NCBI GenBank assembly: GCA_013289605.1
Contig: JABCZS010000015.1
Location: forward strand, 1-45,397
Reading direction: 5' to 3'
DNA length: 45,397 nucleotides
Origin: Gammaproteobacteria bacterium
GTDB taxonomy: Bacteria > Pseudomonadota > Gammaproteobacteria > JABCZS01
Numbering within the stretch: the stretch's first letter is position 1; every line of letters begins with the position of its first letter. The position numbers and the translations under genes are program-made. This document shows positions 37,149-45,397 of the stretch, in pieces. The notes below the pieces were generated by a model that saw only the letters and a program-made list of their open reading frames with translations, was not told the origin of the DNA and made no database searches.

Positions 37149-37261
37149 GTATGATTACGCAGCCCATTTATACGATTAGGCACCTAAATGTAATTTAAGA
37201 ACTCAAGGTGTCACTGTAGCCTAACTCCTGGTATACTTAACCCTTTGTAAAGGAGAGTTTA

Positions 37262-37513
37262 ATGTCTCGCGAAGATCATATTGAAATGAACGGCAAAGTC
37301 GTTGATAGCTTGCCTAACACGATGTTTCGGGTGGAATTAGAGAATGGCCATATTATTACTGCCCATATTTCAGGCCGCATGCGGAAAAACTATATTCGTA
37401 TTCTTAAAGGGGATGATGTGGTCTTGCAAATGACACCGTATGACTTAAGCAAAGGCCGCATCGTATTTCGCGGCACCTTACAAACCCGCACCAAACAAGA
37501 CGAAGCCGACTAA
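37262..37513 (+). CDS. infA: Translation initiation factor IF-1
   Basis: IF-1 occupies the ribosomal A site during initiation. The 83-aa S1/OB-fold protein matches E. coli IF-1 throughout: [50 protein letters not shown] and [14 protein letters not shown]. coli IF-1 stops there at 72 residues, while this one carries an extra charged tail of about 11 residues ([13 protein letters not shown]). The ribosome binding site AAGGAGAG is strong. It faces clpA tail to tail with 10 bases between. Confidence 0.97.
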   Translation: MSREDHIEMNGKVVDSLPNTMFRVELENGHIITAHISGRMRKNYIRILKGDDVVLQMTPYDLSKGRIVFRGTLQTRTKQDEAD

Positions 37514-37523
37514 AAATCAGTCT

Positions 37524-39818
37524 TTAATTATTCGTTTCAGCCAGCACAGGCGCCTGAATATACGTAAAGGCCAATTTTCCGCCTTCACAGGTAATTTTTA
37601 CATGTCCACCTTGATTCAATTTACCAAAGAGGACTTCCTCAGCCAGAGGCATTTTAAGTTGCGTCTGAATCAAGCGTGCCATGGGACGTGCGCCCATTTT
37701 GGGATCATAGCCTTGCTCAACTAGGTATTTTCTTGCACCGTCATCGACTTCCAAGGTCACACCTTTATCATCCAGCAGCACTTGTAATTCAACTAAGAAT
37801 TTATCAATCACTTGATACACAATTTCCAAGGGCAAAGATTGGAACAGCACAATACTATCCAGACGATTTCTAAATTCAGGCGGGAATACGCGTTCAAGTT
37901 CACGCAGACTGTCCGTATCATGGGTACGCTCAGTAAAGCCCATAGAACGACGGCTCATGGCTTCTGCCCCGGCATTGGTCGTCATAATGATAATGACATG
38001 CCTGAAATCACTCTTACGGCCATTATTATCGGTGAGCGTTCCATGGTCCATCACTTGCAATAACAAATTAAAGACATCGGGATGCGCTTTTTCAATTTCA
38101 TCAAGTAATAACACACAATAAGGGTGTTTACTGATTTGATCAGTTAATAGCCCACCCTGATCAAAGCCCACATAGCCGGGAGGCGCGCCAATTAAACGGG
38201 AGACGGTATGACGTTCCATGTATTCGGACATGTCTAAGCGGATAATTTCTATGCCTAATTGTTTAGCCAATTGCCGTGCCACTTCGGTTTTTCCGACCCC
38301 AGTCGGACCTGCAAATAAGAAGGAACCCACGGGTTTACGTTGATCGCCTAGGCCGGCACGTGACATTTTAATCGTGGAGGCGAGTTGCTCTATAGCGGGA
38401 TCTTGTCCAAACACCAACATTTTCAAATTGCGCTCTAAGTGTTGCATCACTTCTTTATCTGAGCTGGAAACAGTTTTTGCAGGCACCCTAGCAATACGTG
38501 CCACGATATCTTCGACTTCACGCACACCAATCGTTTTCTTGCGCTTAGACGGGGGTAATAAACGCTGATAAGCGCCCGCTTCATCGATAATATCTATTGC
38601 TTTATCGGGTAAAAAGCGCTCGTGGATATAGCGTGAACCCAACTCCGCTGCTGCTTTTAATGCATGGGGGGAGTATTTAACGCTATGATGCGCTTCAAAA
38701 TAGCTCTTCAAGCCTTTTAAAATTTGCACGGTTTGATCAACCGTGGGCTCTATCACATCAATTTTTTGGAAGCGTCTGGCCAAAGCATTATCTTTTTCAA
38801 AAATACCGCGAAATTCTTGATAGGTTGTCGCCCCAATACAGCGCAATTCGCCAGACGCTAGCAGCGGTTTAATTAAATTCGAAGCATCCATCACGCCGCC
38901 AGAAGCCGCTCCCGCACCAATAATGGTATGAATTTCATCGATAAATAAAACCGAACCCGTTTCTTTGCGTAATTGTTGTAATACGGCTTTAAAGCGTTTC
39001 TCAAAATCACCGCGGTATTTGGTGCCCGCAAGGAGCGCGCCCAAATCTAAAGAATACACTGTGCTATGGGCTAAAATATCGGGGACTTTATTATCCACAA
39101 TCATCTTGGCTAAGCCTTCGGCAATTGCTGTTTTACCGACGCCCGCTTCACCCACTAATAAAGGATTATTTTTGCGGCGACGGCATAATACCTGTATGGT
39201 ACGCATGACTTCTTCTTCGCGCCCAATTAACGGATCAATTTTGCCTAAACGCGCTCTGGCATTTAAATTAACGGCATAATTCTCAAGGGGCGAGCTCGCG
39301 GTTTGCCCTTGTGCCGCTTCAGTGCCGCCTTCTCCGCCCTCTGAATCTTCTTCATTCGGCTGATTGTGTTCTTCATCCGGCTGCATTTTAGAAATACCGT
39401 GTGCAATATAATTGATCACATCTAACCGGGTAATGCTTTCTTTCTTCAGAAAATAAACCGCTTGGCTTTCTTGTTCGCTAAATATGGCCGCCAATACATT
39501 GGCGCCGGTGACTTCTGATTTACCCGAAGATTGCACATGGAAAACCGCGCGTTGCAAGACGCGCTGGAAACCTAGGGTGGGTTGTGTTTCCCTTTCGGTA
39601 TCACTGACATCGATTAAGGGTGTGGTTTCATCAATAAAATTAAGTAAATCTATCCGTAGGCGCTCGATATCTGAGCCGCACGCGCGCAGCACATTCGCTG
39701 CAGACGAATTATCCAACAATGATAATAATAAATGCTCAACGGTCATAAACTCGTGGCGTTTATTCCGCGCTTCTTTAAACGCTAAATTAAGTGTAAATTC
39801 TAGCTCTTTACTCAGCAT
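37524..39818 (-). CDS. clpA: ATP-dependent Clp protease ATP-binding subunit ClpA
   Basis: ClpA is the Hsp100 unfoldase that feeds ClpP. The 764-aa protein has the N-domain with two Clp repeats (1-150), an acidic linker (DEEHNQPNEEDSEGGEGG), AAA+ module 1 with GEAGVGKTAIAEGLA and VLFIDEIHTIIGAG, and AAA+ module 2 with GPTGVGKTEVARQLA and VLLLDEIEKAHPD. It lacks the coiled-coil middle domain of ClpB. clpS lies directly upstream on the same strand and cspD beyond it, as in E. coli. clpP is elsewhere. Confidence 0.97.
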   Translation of the reverse strand: MLSKELEFTLNLAFKEARNKRHEFMTVEHLLLSLLDNSSAANVLRACGSDIERLRIDLLNFIDETTPLIDVSDTERETQPTLGFQRVLQRAVFHVQSSGKSEVTGANVLAAIFSEQESQAVYFLKKESITRLDVINYIAHGISKMQPDEEHNQPNEEDSEGGEGGTEAAQGQTASSPLENYAVNLNARARLGKIDPLIGREEEVMRTIQVLCRRRKNNPLLVGEAGVGKTAIAEGLAKMIVDNKVPDILAHSTVYSLDLGALLAGTKYRGDFEKRFKAVLQQLRKETGSVLFIDEIHTIIGAGAASGGVMDASNLIKPLLASGELRCIGATTYQEFRGIFEKDNALARRFQKIDVIEPTVDQTVQILKGLKSYFEAHHSVKYSPHALKAAAELGSRYIHERFLPDKAIDIIDEAGAYQRLLPPSKRKKTIGVREVEDIVARIARVPAKTVSSSDKEVMQHLERNLKMLVFGQDPAIEQLASTIKMSRAGLGDQRKPVGSFLFAGPTGVGKTEVARQLAKQLGIEIIRLDMSEYMERHTVSRLIGAPPGYVGFDQGGLLTDQISKHPYCVLLLDEIEKAHPDVFNLLLQVMDHGTLTDNNGRKSDFRHVIIIMTTNAGAEAMSRRSMGFTERTHDTDSLRELERVFPPEFRNRLDSIVLFQSLPLEIVYQVIDKFLVELQVLLDDKGVTLEVDDGARKYLVEQGYDPKMGARPMARLIQTQLKMPLAEEVLFGKLNQGGHVKITCEGGKLAFTYIQAPVLAETNN

Positions 39819-39873
39819 ATCTCTTCCTTCGTTTCTTCACACCCACTCAGCACCCTAATGTGTCTTGCAAACT

Positions 39874-40236
39874 CTATTCCAACTCTATCGCTTCCATATC
39901 ACATAAGAGCGGATATTCATGCTGTCTTGCGTGATCACTGACGAGGGCGACTTTGGTTTCAGCAATATCATAGGTATAGATGCCACACACGGCCTTACCT
40001 TGATGGTGGATCTGGAACATAATTTGTGTCGCCCGCTCAGCAGTTAAGCCAAAAAATTGTTCCAGCACCTGCACCACAAAATGCATAGGCGTAAAATCAT
40101 CATTAATCAAGATAACTTGATACATTGCAGGTTTTTGCAGCTGTGGCTTGGTTTCCTCAAGCAGGCGTACGGGATCACCCGATTCATGTTCCATATGGTT
40201 CATGTAACGTTTATCTTGTATTTCTATTGTAGTCAA
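39874..40236 (-). CDS. clpS: ClpS adaptor protein
   Basis: ClpS binds the ClpA N-domain and delivers N-end-rule substrates. The 120-aa protein has the core YQVILINDDFTPMHFVVQVL (with the substrate-pocket N-D-D), the helix FGLTAERATQIMFQIHHQGK, and AVCGIYTYDIAETKVALVSD, typical to the end. The start is uncertain: a TTG at 40236 or ATG 40203 (MNHMEHESGD), neither with a strong ribosome binding site. It precedes clpA by 55 bases. Confidence 0.95.
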   Translation of the reverse strand: MTTIEIQDKRYMNHMEHESGDPVRLLEETKPQLQKPAMYQVILINDDFTPMHFVVQVLEQFFGLTAERATQIMFQIHHQGKAVCGIYTYDIAETKVALVSDHARQHEYPLLCDMEAIELE

Positions 40237-40370
40237 ATTCCACTACCCTGCTTACTTTGAATAGGCCTCTATTACAAGGCAAAAGTGTCCTTTGTGTCAA
40301 TCAAAACTTGACTAAATATCATTCCAGATATAAACATACTTTAAGTGTGTTTTAATAATGTCTGTCCTAC

Positions 40371-40398
40371 TTGATCCTTTTGCGAACTCGTGTATTAT
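40371..40398 (+). promoter_or_regulatory. Probable promoter of cspD
   Basis: TTGATC (40371-40376) and TATTAT (40393-40398) are 16 bases apart and would give a leader of about 75 bases before the ATG at 40481. Cold-shock-type genes often have such AT-rich leaders. Confidence 0.45.
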
Positions 40399-40480
40399 GG
40401 ACAGCATTGCATTTTTTCAAAAAAACTTGTTATATATTACTTAGTTAGTGTATTGCTTTCAATGAAAAGGGACTTTAAAT

Positions 40481-40726
40481 ATGGCTATCGGCACAGTGAA
40501 GTGGTTTAACAACGCTAAAGGTTATGGTTTTATCGCCCCCGCAGAAAATGAAAATGAAGATGTATTCGCACATTTCTCAGCCATCGTTATGGAAGGCTAC
40601 AAAAGCCTAAAAGCGGGCCAACGAGTGATGTTCGACATACACCAAGGGCCCAAAGGCCTACATGCGATTGACATTCGTCCAGCAGAAAGTACAGCAGAGA
40701 GTTCGGAGAGCGCGGAAGCAAATTAA
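40481..40726 (+). CDS. cspD: Cold-shock domain protein, CspD-like
   Basis: The 81-aa protein is one cold-shock domain with RNP1 (KGYGFIAP) and RNP2 (VFAHFSAI), beginning [18 protein letters not shown]. coli CspD also neighbours clpS-clpA divergently and inhibits replication in stationary phase by binding single-stranded DNA. The position relative to clpS supports the CspD assignment over other Csp proteins. The tail (about 67-81) is Glu/Ser/Ala-rich ([13 protein letters not shown]). Confidence 0.87.
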   Translation: MAIGTVKWFNNAKGYGFIAPAENENEDVFAHFSAIVMEGYKSLKAGQRVMFDIHQGPKGLHAIDIRPAESTAESSESAEAN

Positions 40727-40753
40727 TTGACTTCCGTTATGGTTACGCGTGGC

Positions 40754-40776
40754 GCCTCTCCTCTTGCAGGAGAGGC
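40754..40776. other. GC-rich hairpin between cspD and icd
   Basis: GCCTCTCC and GGAGAGGC form a perfect 8-bp stem with a 7-base loop, between two convergent genes. Neither strand has a T-run after the stem, so it may slow transcription or protect RNA 3' ends rather than be a classical intrinsic terminator. Confidence 0.55.
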
Positions 40777-40792
40777 AAAACAATCGCTTATC

Positions 40793-42046
40793 TTATATAT
40801 GCTTTATCATTTCACGACCAAACTCTGAACAACTGACTTCTCGTGCGTCTGGCATTAAACGCGCAAAATCATAAGTCACTGTTTTAGCTGCGATAGTTTT
40901 CTGCATACTGGCAATAATTAAATCTGCCGCCTCAAACCAGCCCATATGCCTTAACATCATTTCTGCCGATAAAATCAATGAGCCTGGGTTAACTTTATTT
41001 TTGCCTGCGTATTTAGGGGCCGTACCATGGGTGGCCTCAAAAACAGCCGATTGATCGCCAATATTTGCCCCAGGAGCAATCCCTATACCCCCGACCATAG
41101 CGGCTAGGGCATCTGAAATATAATCCCCATTCAAATTTAAGGTCGCGATCACACTATAATCTTCTGGGCGCAATAAAATTTGTTGTAAAAATGCATCGGC
41201 AATCACATCATTTATAATGATTTCTCTCTGGGTGTGAGGATTTTTCAAGACACACCAAGGACCACCGTCTAACAGCGTGGCATTAAACTCATTTCTTGCC
41301 ACTTCATAACCCCAGTTTTTAAAAGCACCCTCAGTAAATTTCATAATATTGCCCTTATGGACCAAAGTCACAGAAGGTAAGTCATTATCTATCGCATATT
41401 GTATGGCAGCGCGCACCAAACGCATCGTACCGCCGCGCGAGACCGGCTTAATGCCTATGCCACAATGCTCAGGAAAACGAATTTTTTTAACATGCATTTC
41501 TTGTTGTAAGAACTGGATCACTTGTTTTGCCGCAGGGGTATCCGCTTCCCATTCGATGCCCGCATAAATATCTTCAGAATTCTCCCGGAAAATCACCATA
41601 TTGGTTTTTTCAGGTGCTTTTACGGGACTCGGCACGCCGGTAAAGTAGCGCACTGGGCGTAAACAAATGTAAAGGTCAAGTTCTTGACGGATTGCCACAT
41701 TAAGTGAGCGTATCCCGCCCCCAACTGGGGTTGTTAACGGGCCTTTAATGGCCACTTTATATTCAGAAATGGCTTGTAGCGTCTCTGCAGGCAACCAAGT
41801 CTCATCGCCATAAACCTTAACGGCCTTTTCCCCGGCATAGACTTCCATCCAATGAATTTTTCGCGTATCGCCATAAGCCTTATGCACTACAGCGTCCACC
41901 ACAGCACGCATCACCGGCGTAATATCAACCCCGATGCCATCCCCTTCTATAAAAGGAATAATGGGCTGATGGGGTACGGTTAAGTGATTATTTTGCAGGG
42001 TGATTTTCTCACCGCTCTTGGGAAGTTGTATATGTTCGTATGCCAT
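40793..42046 (-). CDS. icd: NADP-dependent isocitrate dehydrogenase
   Basis: This TCA-cycle enzyme decarboxylates isocitrate to 2-oxoglutarate. The 417-aa protein resembles E. coli Icd throughout: [17 protein letters not shown], the substrate loop [20 protein letters not shown] (with the regulatory Ser), the Mg-binding [20 protein letters not shown] region, and [19 protein letters not shown]. It reads against cspD, with a small hairpin between. An inverted-repeat element lies just upstream of its start, in the shared promoter region with mnmA. Confidence 0.96.
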   Translation of the reverse strand: MAYEHIQLPKSGEKITLQNNHLTVPHQPIIPFIEGDGIGVDITPVMRAVVDAVVHKAYGDTRKIHWMEVYAGEKAVKVYGDETWLPAETLQAISEYKVAIKGPLTTPVGGGIRSLNVAIRQELDLYICLRPVRYFTGVPSPVKAPEKTNMVIFRENSEDIYAGIEWEADTPAAKQVIQFLQQEMHVKKIRFPEHCGIGIKPVSRGGTMRLVRAAIQYAIDNDLPSVTLVHKGNIMKFTEGAFKNWGYEVARNEFNATLLDGGPWCVLKNPHTQREIIINDVIADAFLQQILLRPEDYSVIATLNLNGDYISDALAAMVGGIGIAPGANIGDQSAVFEATHGTAPKYAGKNKVNPGSLILSAEMMLRHMGWFEAADLIIASMQKTIAAKTVTYDFARLMPDAREVSCSEFGREMIKHI

Positions 42047-42075
42047 GGGGGACCTTTATCTAAAAGTGAATGAAT

Positions 42076-42176
42076 CAGGACTTACGAAAAATGCGGCTGT
42101 CAGGGTGTTTTTTGGCGATTTTGCGACAGCCATGAGCAAAAAAAAATCCTGACAGCCGCATTTCTCGTAAGTCCTG
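42076..42176. mobile_element. 101-bp MITE-like element with TGAAT target duplication
   Basis: Terminal inverted repeats of 29 bases (42076-42104 and 42148-42176) begin CAGGACTTACG and match at 28 of 29 positions. Direct repeats TGAAT flank it exactly (42071-42075 and 42177-42181), the mark of a transposition event with a 5-bp target duplication. The 43-base core is non-coding and has an A9 run. It is inserted between the divergent icd and mnmA starts, within the region that should hold both promoters. Confidence 0.85.
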
Positions 42177-42218
42177 TGAATATGATATAATAGCACGATT
42201 TTATTCGTCGTTTATAGC

Positions 42219-43328
42219 ATGAACTCATTCCATAACACATCGGTGATCGTAGGCCTGTCAGGTGGTGTAGACTCCTCAGTCTCCGCCCTTCTATTGAAGC
42301 AACAAGGGTATCAGGTTGCCGCCTTGTTTATGAAAAACTGGGAAGACGATGATCAGTATTGCCAAAATAATAAAGATCGTGAGGATGCCCTCGCAGTCTG
42401 CAAAAAGCTGGATATTCCTTTACATTTTGTTAACTTTAGTCGGGAATATTGGCAAGAGGTTTTCGAACACTTTTTAAAAGAATACCAATTAGGACGCACG
42501 CCTAATCCTGATGTGTTATGCAATCAATACATTAAATTTGCCGCATTTCTTAAGCATGCGAAAATGTTGGGTGCAGATAAAATTGCCATGGGGCATTATG
42601 CCCGCACACGTACGGATGCAGAAAGTATTCGCTTACTAAAAGGCTGCGATCAAAATAAAGATCAAAGTTATTTTTTGCACCAACTGACGCAAGCGCAATT
42701 AAAAGAGGCCCTATTCCCTATTGGGGATCTGCAAAAAGCGCAAGTCCGGCAATTGGCATTAGCACATGACCTCCCCACTCACGCTAAAAAAGACAGTACG
42801 GGGATTTGTTTTATCGGCGAACGTAAGTTTCGTGCTTTTTTAAGTGAATATTTGCCTGCACAACCTGGACTCATTAAAACAGTTAAAGGTGAAACGCTAG
42901 GTGAACATCAAGGCTTAATGTATTACACCCTAGGACAACGTCAAGGCTTAGGCATAGGCGGACAAAAAGACGCACTGGATGCCCCCTGGTATGTCTTAGA
43001 AAAAGAATTAAACCACAATGTGTTGATCGTAGGGCAAGGCGAAGATCCAAAACTATATACCCACACGCTTTATACTTCTGCAATCCACTGGATTTCAGGG
43101 CGTGCGCCTAATTTGCCTTTGCACTGTCATGCTAAAGTCCGTTATCGACAAAGCGATCAAGCCTGCACCCTCACTCAAGTATCCTCGCAATTATACCGGG
43201 TTGATTTTACAACACCGCAGCGCGCTGTGACGCCTGGGCAATATGTGGTCTTTTATCAACTTGATTCATGCCTAGGGGGTGGTATCATTGAATCCACCGA
43301 ACCTTTAGAGTATGACCATGGAACATAA
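42219..43328 (+). CDS. mnmA: tRNA-specific 2-thiouridylase
   Basis: MnmA thiolates U34 of tRNA-Lys, -Glu and -Gln. The 369-aa protein has the PP-loop SGGVDSS (14-20), the catalytic Cys 101 in [12 protein letters not shown] and Cys 197 in [13 protein letters not shown], and [13 protein letters not shown]. The ATG follows the MITE-like element by about 40 bases, so the promoter may be partly supplied or altered by it. The stop overlaps hflD, part of the conserved mnmA-hflD-purB operon. Confidence 0.96.
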   Translation: MNSFHNTSVIVGLSGGVDSSVSALLLKQQGYQVAALFMKNWEDDDQYCQNNKDREDALAVCKKLDIPLHFVNFSREYWQEVFEHFLKEYQLGRTPNPDVLCNQYIKFAAFLKHAKMLGADKIAMGHYARTRTDAESIRLLKGCDQNKDQSYFLHQLTQAQLKEALFPIGDLQKAQVRQLALAHDLPTHAKKDSTGICFIGERKFRAFLSEYLPAQPGLIKTVKGETLGEHQGLMYYTLGQRQGLGIGGQKDALDAPWYVLEKELNHNVLIVGQGEDPKLYTHTLYTSAIHWISGRAPNLPLHCHAKVRYRQSDQACTLTQVSSQLYRVDFTTPQRAVTPGQYVVFYQLDSCLGGGIIESTEPLEYDHGT

Positions 43329-43959
43329 TACCCGCACCCAAACCATCGCGCTTGCGGGTGTTTTCCAGGCCGCGGCCTTAGTCAAGCAATGGGCCTATCA
43401 CGGTCAAGTGGATGACCCTGCATTTTTAAGATCGATACACAGTTTGCTCGATCTTGATCCTGCAGACATCACCGCGGTTTATGGCGATCTGAAAGACTTA
43501 AAACTGGGTTTAGTCACCTTAATCGATTTTTTCCAACAAAAATCATCGCAGCGCGATAAAGAAATTGCCAGTTATTTTGTGGGGCTGTTAATTGTGCAGC
43601 GAAACTTAAAAAACAATCCACAAATGCTGAAAAAAATTCATGATCGCATTCCGTTTGTCAGCACGCAAATTCAGCACTTTGGCAACAATCATCCCACTGT
43701 CATCGCAAATATTGCAGATATTTACAGCAGCACTTTAAGCCAAATGAAATACCGTATCCATGTGCAAGGCAATCGCGTTTATTTAGAACAAGAAGCCGGC
43801 ATTAATAAAATTCGTGCCCTATTATTAGCGGGTGTACGCGCAGCCCTCTTATGGCAACAACTGGGCGGACGCCTGTATCAATTATTTATCTTTCGCAACC
43901 GCATTAAAACCGCCGCACAACAACTCTTAACCCAAATCAACGAGAACGCCCATGAATGA
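43312..43959 (+). CDS. hflD: High-frequency lysogenization protein HflD homolog
   Basis: HflD is a membrane-associated helical protein that in E. coli affects lambda CII stability; its normal role is unclear. The 215-aa protein matches family features: [20 protein letters not shown], a central [11 protein letters not shown], and the C-terminal [20 protein letters not shown]. The gene overlaps mnmA by 17 bases and purB by 8, so all three are translationally linked. ATG 43318 is a second possible start. Confidence 0.9.
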   Translation: MTMEHNTRTQTIALAGVFQAAALVKQWAYHGQVDDPAFLRSIHSLLDLDPADITAVYGDLKDLKLGLVTLIDFFQQKSSQRDKEIASYFVGLLIVQRNLKNNPQMLKKIHDRIPFVSTQIQHFGNNHPTVIANIADIYSSTLSQMKYRIHVQGNRVYLEQEAGINKIRALLLAGVRAALLWQQLGGRLYQLFIFRNRIKTAAQQLLTQINENAHE

Positions 43960-45316
43960 ACCTCTATTAGCACTCTCCCCTCTAGATGGCCGCTATGCCG
44001 CAATTTGTGAGCCTTTGCGCCCCTTATTAAGCGAATATGCGCTACTCAAATACCGCCTTATTGTTGAAATTAAATGGCTGATACACTTGGCTCAGCAACA
44101 GAATATTCCTGAAATTGCCGAGATTAGTGCTGAAGATAATGTGTATTTACAGCAACTCATCGATGAATTTAACGTAAACGAAGCCCAGAAAATTAAAACC
44201 ATCGAGGCCAGAACAAAACACGATGTTAAAGCCGTAGAATATTATTTAAAAGAAAAACTCATGGCACGCCCAAGTCTTGCCCCCTTATGTGAGTGGGTGC
44301 ACTTTGCCTGCACCTCCGAAGACATTAATAATTTAGCGTATGCCTTAATGTTAAAAGCCACCCAAGAAACCCTGATCACGCCCACCTTAACGGTATTGAT
44401 TGAACAACTGACCCTGCGGGCCCATGAGTATGCCGATATCGCCATGCTCTCACGTACCCATGGCCAAGCGGCTTCCCCCACCACCTTGGGCAAAGAATTC
44501 GCAAATTTTGTTGCGCGCTTACAACGGCAATTTAAAACCTGGTCGCAAATGCGCATCACTGGGAAAATAAATGGGGCCGTGGGTAATTATAATGCGCATG
44601 CAATCGCCTATCCTAATGTGCATTGGCCTGATTTATGTGCATCCTTTGTGGCAGCACTGGGCTTGGAATTTCAAGCGTTTACGACCCAAATTGAGCCGCA
44701 TGATAATTTAGCAGAAGTATTACAACAACTCATACGCATCAATACCATTTTAATCGCTTTTAGTCGGGATTTATGGGGTTATATTTCACTTGGGTATTTT
44801 AGTCAACAACTGATAGCAGGTGAAGTCGGCTCTTCTACCATGCCCCATAAAATTAATCCTATAGATTTTGAAAATGCTGAAGGTAATTTAGGCCTGAGCA
44901 ATGCCATCGCAAGTTTTCTGGCTGAAAAATTACCGATTTCGCGCTGGCAACGTGACTTAACCGATTCCACCACTTTACGTAATTTAGGCTGCGCTTTGGG
45001 TCATAGTTATCTTGCCTATCAGGCTGTGCAAAAAGGCTTAAGTAAATTAAAACTTAATCCAGAACGCTTAGCAGAAGATTTAGATCAAAATTGGGAAGTC
45101 TTAGGAGAGGCCATCCAAACCGTGATGCGCCGCTACGGTATTCAAGATCCCTATGAAAAATTAAAACTATTAACGCGCGGTAAGAAGTTAGACGCAAAAA
45201 GCCTGCATGCGTTTATCGATGAGCAAGCGTTGCCTGCGGAAGTTAAAATTGAGCTGAAAAAACTTACCCCTCATACATATATTGGATACGCGGCGGTGCT
45301 GGCTAAGCAGGTTTGA
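43952..45316 (+). CDS. purB: Adenylosuccinate lyase
   Basis: PurB releases fumarate in two steps of purine synthesis (SAICAR to AICAR and adenylosuccinate to AMP). The 454-aa protein shows ALSPLDGRYA at the start, the conserved SRTHGQAASPTTLGKE, the fumarase-superfamily signature GSSTMPHKINPIDFENAEGN (about 293-312) with the catalytic Ser loop, and TDSTTLRNLGCALGHS. It overlaps hflD. The E. coli relative has 456 aa. Confidence 0.97.
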   Translation: MNEPLLALSPLDGRYAAICEPLRPLLSEYALLKYRLIVEIKWLIHLAQQQNIPEIAEISAEDNVYLQQLIDEFNVNEAQKIKTIEARTKHDVKAVEYYLKEKLMARPSLAPLCEWVHFACTSEDINNLAYALMLKATQETLITPTLTVLIEQLTLRAHEYADIAMLSRTHGQAASPTTLGKEFANFVARLQRQFKTWSQMRITGKINGAVGNYNAHAIAYPNVHWPDLCASFVAALGLEFQAFTTQIEPHDNLAEVLQQLIRINTILIAFSRDLWGYISLGYFSQQLIAGEVGSSTMPHKINPIDFENAEGNLGLSNAIASFLAEKLPISRWQRDLTDSTTLRNLGCALGHSYLAYQAVQKGLSKLKLNPERLAEDLDQNWEVLGEAIQTVMRRYGIQDPYEKLKLLTRGKKLDAKSLHAFIDEQALPAEVKIELKKLTPHTYIGYAAVLAKQV

Positions 45317-45375
45317 ATTTTGAATGGTGGGGAAGTTCAGGGGTAATCATAGATCGCTTAAATTCTCAAGGCCTT

Positions 45376-45397
45376 AAAATCCCCCCGTCCGCAACGG
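45376..45397. repeat. CCCCCTTTACAAAGGGGG-family element, cut by the window end
   Basis: AAAATCCCCCCGTCCGCAAC matches the start of the copies at 33970 and 36978. The core palindrome would lie beyond the window. It follows purB by 59 bases. Confidence 0.6.

Noticed and set aside
40754-40776. Intrinsic terminator between cspD and icd
   Set aside because: The stem is good but no T-run follows on either strand, so it was listed only as a hairpin.

Overview
The window reads as chromosome from a gammaproteobacterium of the Legionellales type (inference). Core gene order matches enterobacterial and Legionella-like synteny: trpS-scpA-scpB-rluB, rarA-serS, ftsK-lolA, trxB-infA, clpA/clpS/cspD, and mnmA-hflD-purB. 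A small membrane protein resembles IcmD/DotP of the Dot/Icm type IVB secretion system, and a gene remnant carries an ankyrin-like repeat. Both fit a host-associated Legionella/Coxiella relative. No rRNA, CRISPR array or complete insertion sequence was seen.

Positions 37-9211 form an AT-rich integrative element sitting in the 3' half of a tRNA-Ser(UGA) gene. A displaced tRNA fragment marks the left end (37-94). The intact tRNA (9154-9241) and an adjacent tyrosine integrase mark the right end. The integrase appears to carry a one-base frameshift near its N-terminus, so the element may be immobile. Its cargo is a DUF6088/AbiEi-like antitoxin with no partner toxin, a phage-type hypothetical gene, an orphan ribbon-helix-helix antitoxin, a Phd/VapC-type toxin-antitoxin pair, a nitrilase-superfamily amidohydrolase, a small membrane protein, and an unrecognised two-gene unit (two-TM protein of 378 aa plus a 423-aa protein with a PD-(D/E)xK-like motif). 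That unit is the best candidate here for an undescribed, possibly defensive, system. Several palindromic operators and a cluster of GGCGCC/GGTGCC palindromes lie between the genes.

Positions 9242-16.6 kb hold a Bax-inhibitor-1 family protein, a periplasmic L,D-transpeptidase, a tiny acidic lipoprotein, an RMF-like protein, an unusual pseudokinase-TM-FGE-like fusion, gshA and pgeF. From 17.3 to 23.8 kb a minus-strand block carries a response regulator/PP2C phosphatase with a STAS partner behind mlaA, then rluB, scpB, scpA, trpS and yciO. From 23.9 to 25.1 kb yciB, a BolA-like gene and the IcmD-like gene run as a tight plus-strand operon. Positions 25.4-29.2 kb carry a DUF455 ferritin-like protein, serS, a retropepsin-like protease and rarA. 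Positions 30.8-45.3 kb carry lolA, ftsK, a secreted subtilase, trxB, infA, clpA, clpS, cspD, icd, mnmA, hflD and purB.

Intergenic gaps of the core are rich in small inverted-repeat elements of at least four families: a CCCCCTTTACAAAGGGGG family (five sites), a 210-bp near-perfect palindrome (25148-25357), a 339-bp element with about 90-bp inverted ends (29956-30294), and a 101-bp MITE-like element with a 5-bp target duplication (42076-42176). All identifications come from reading motifs and recalled family features. No database search was run.
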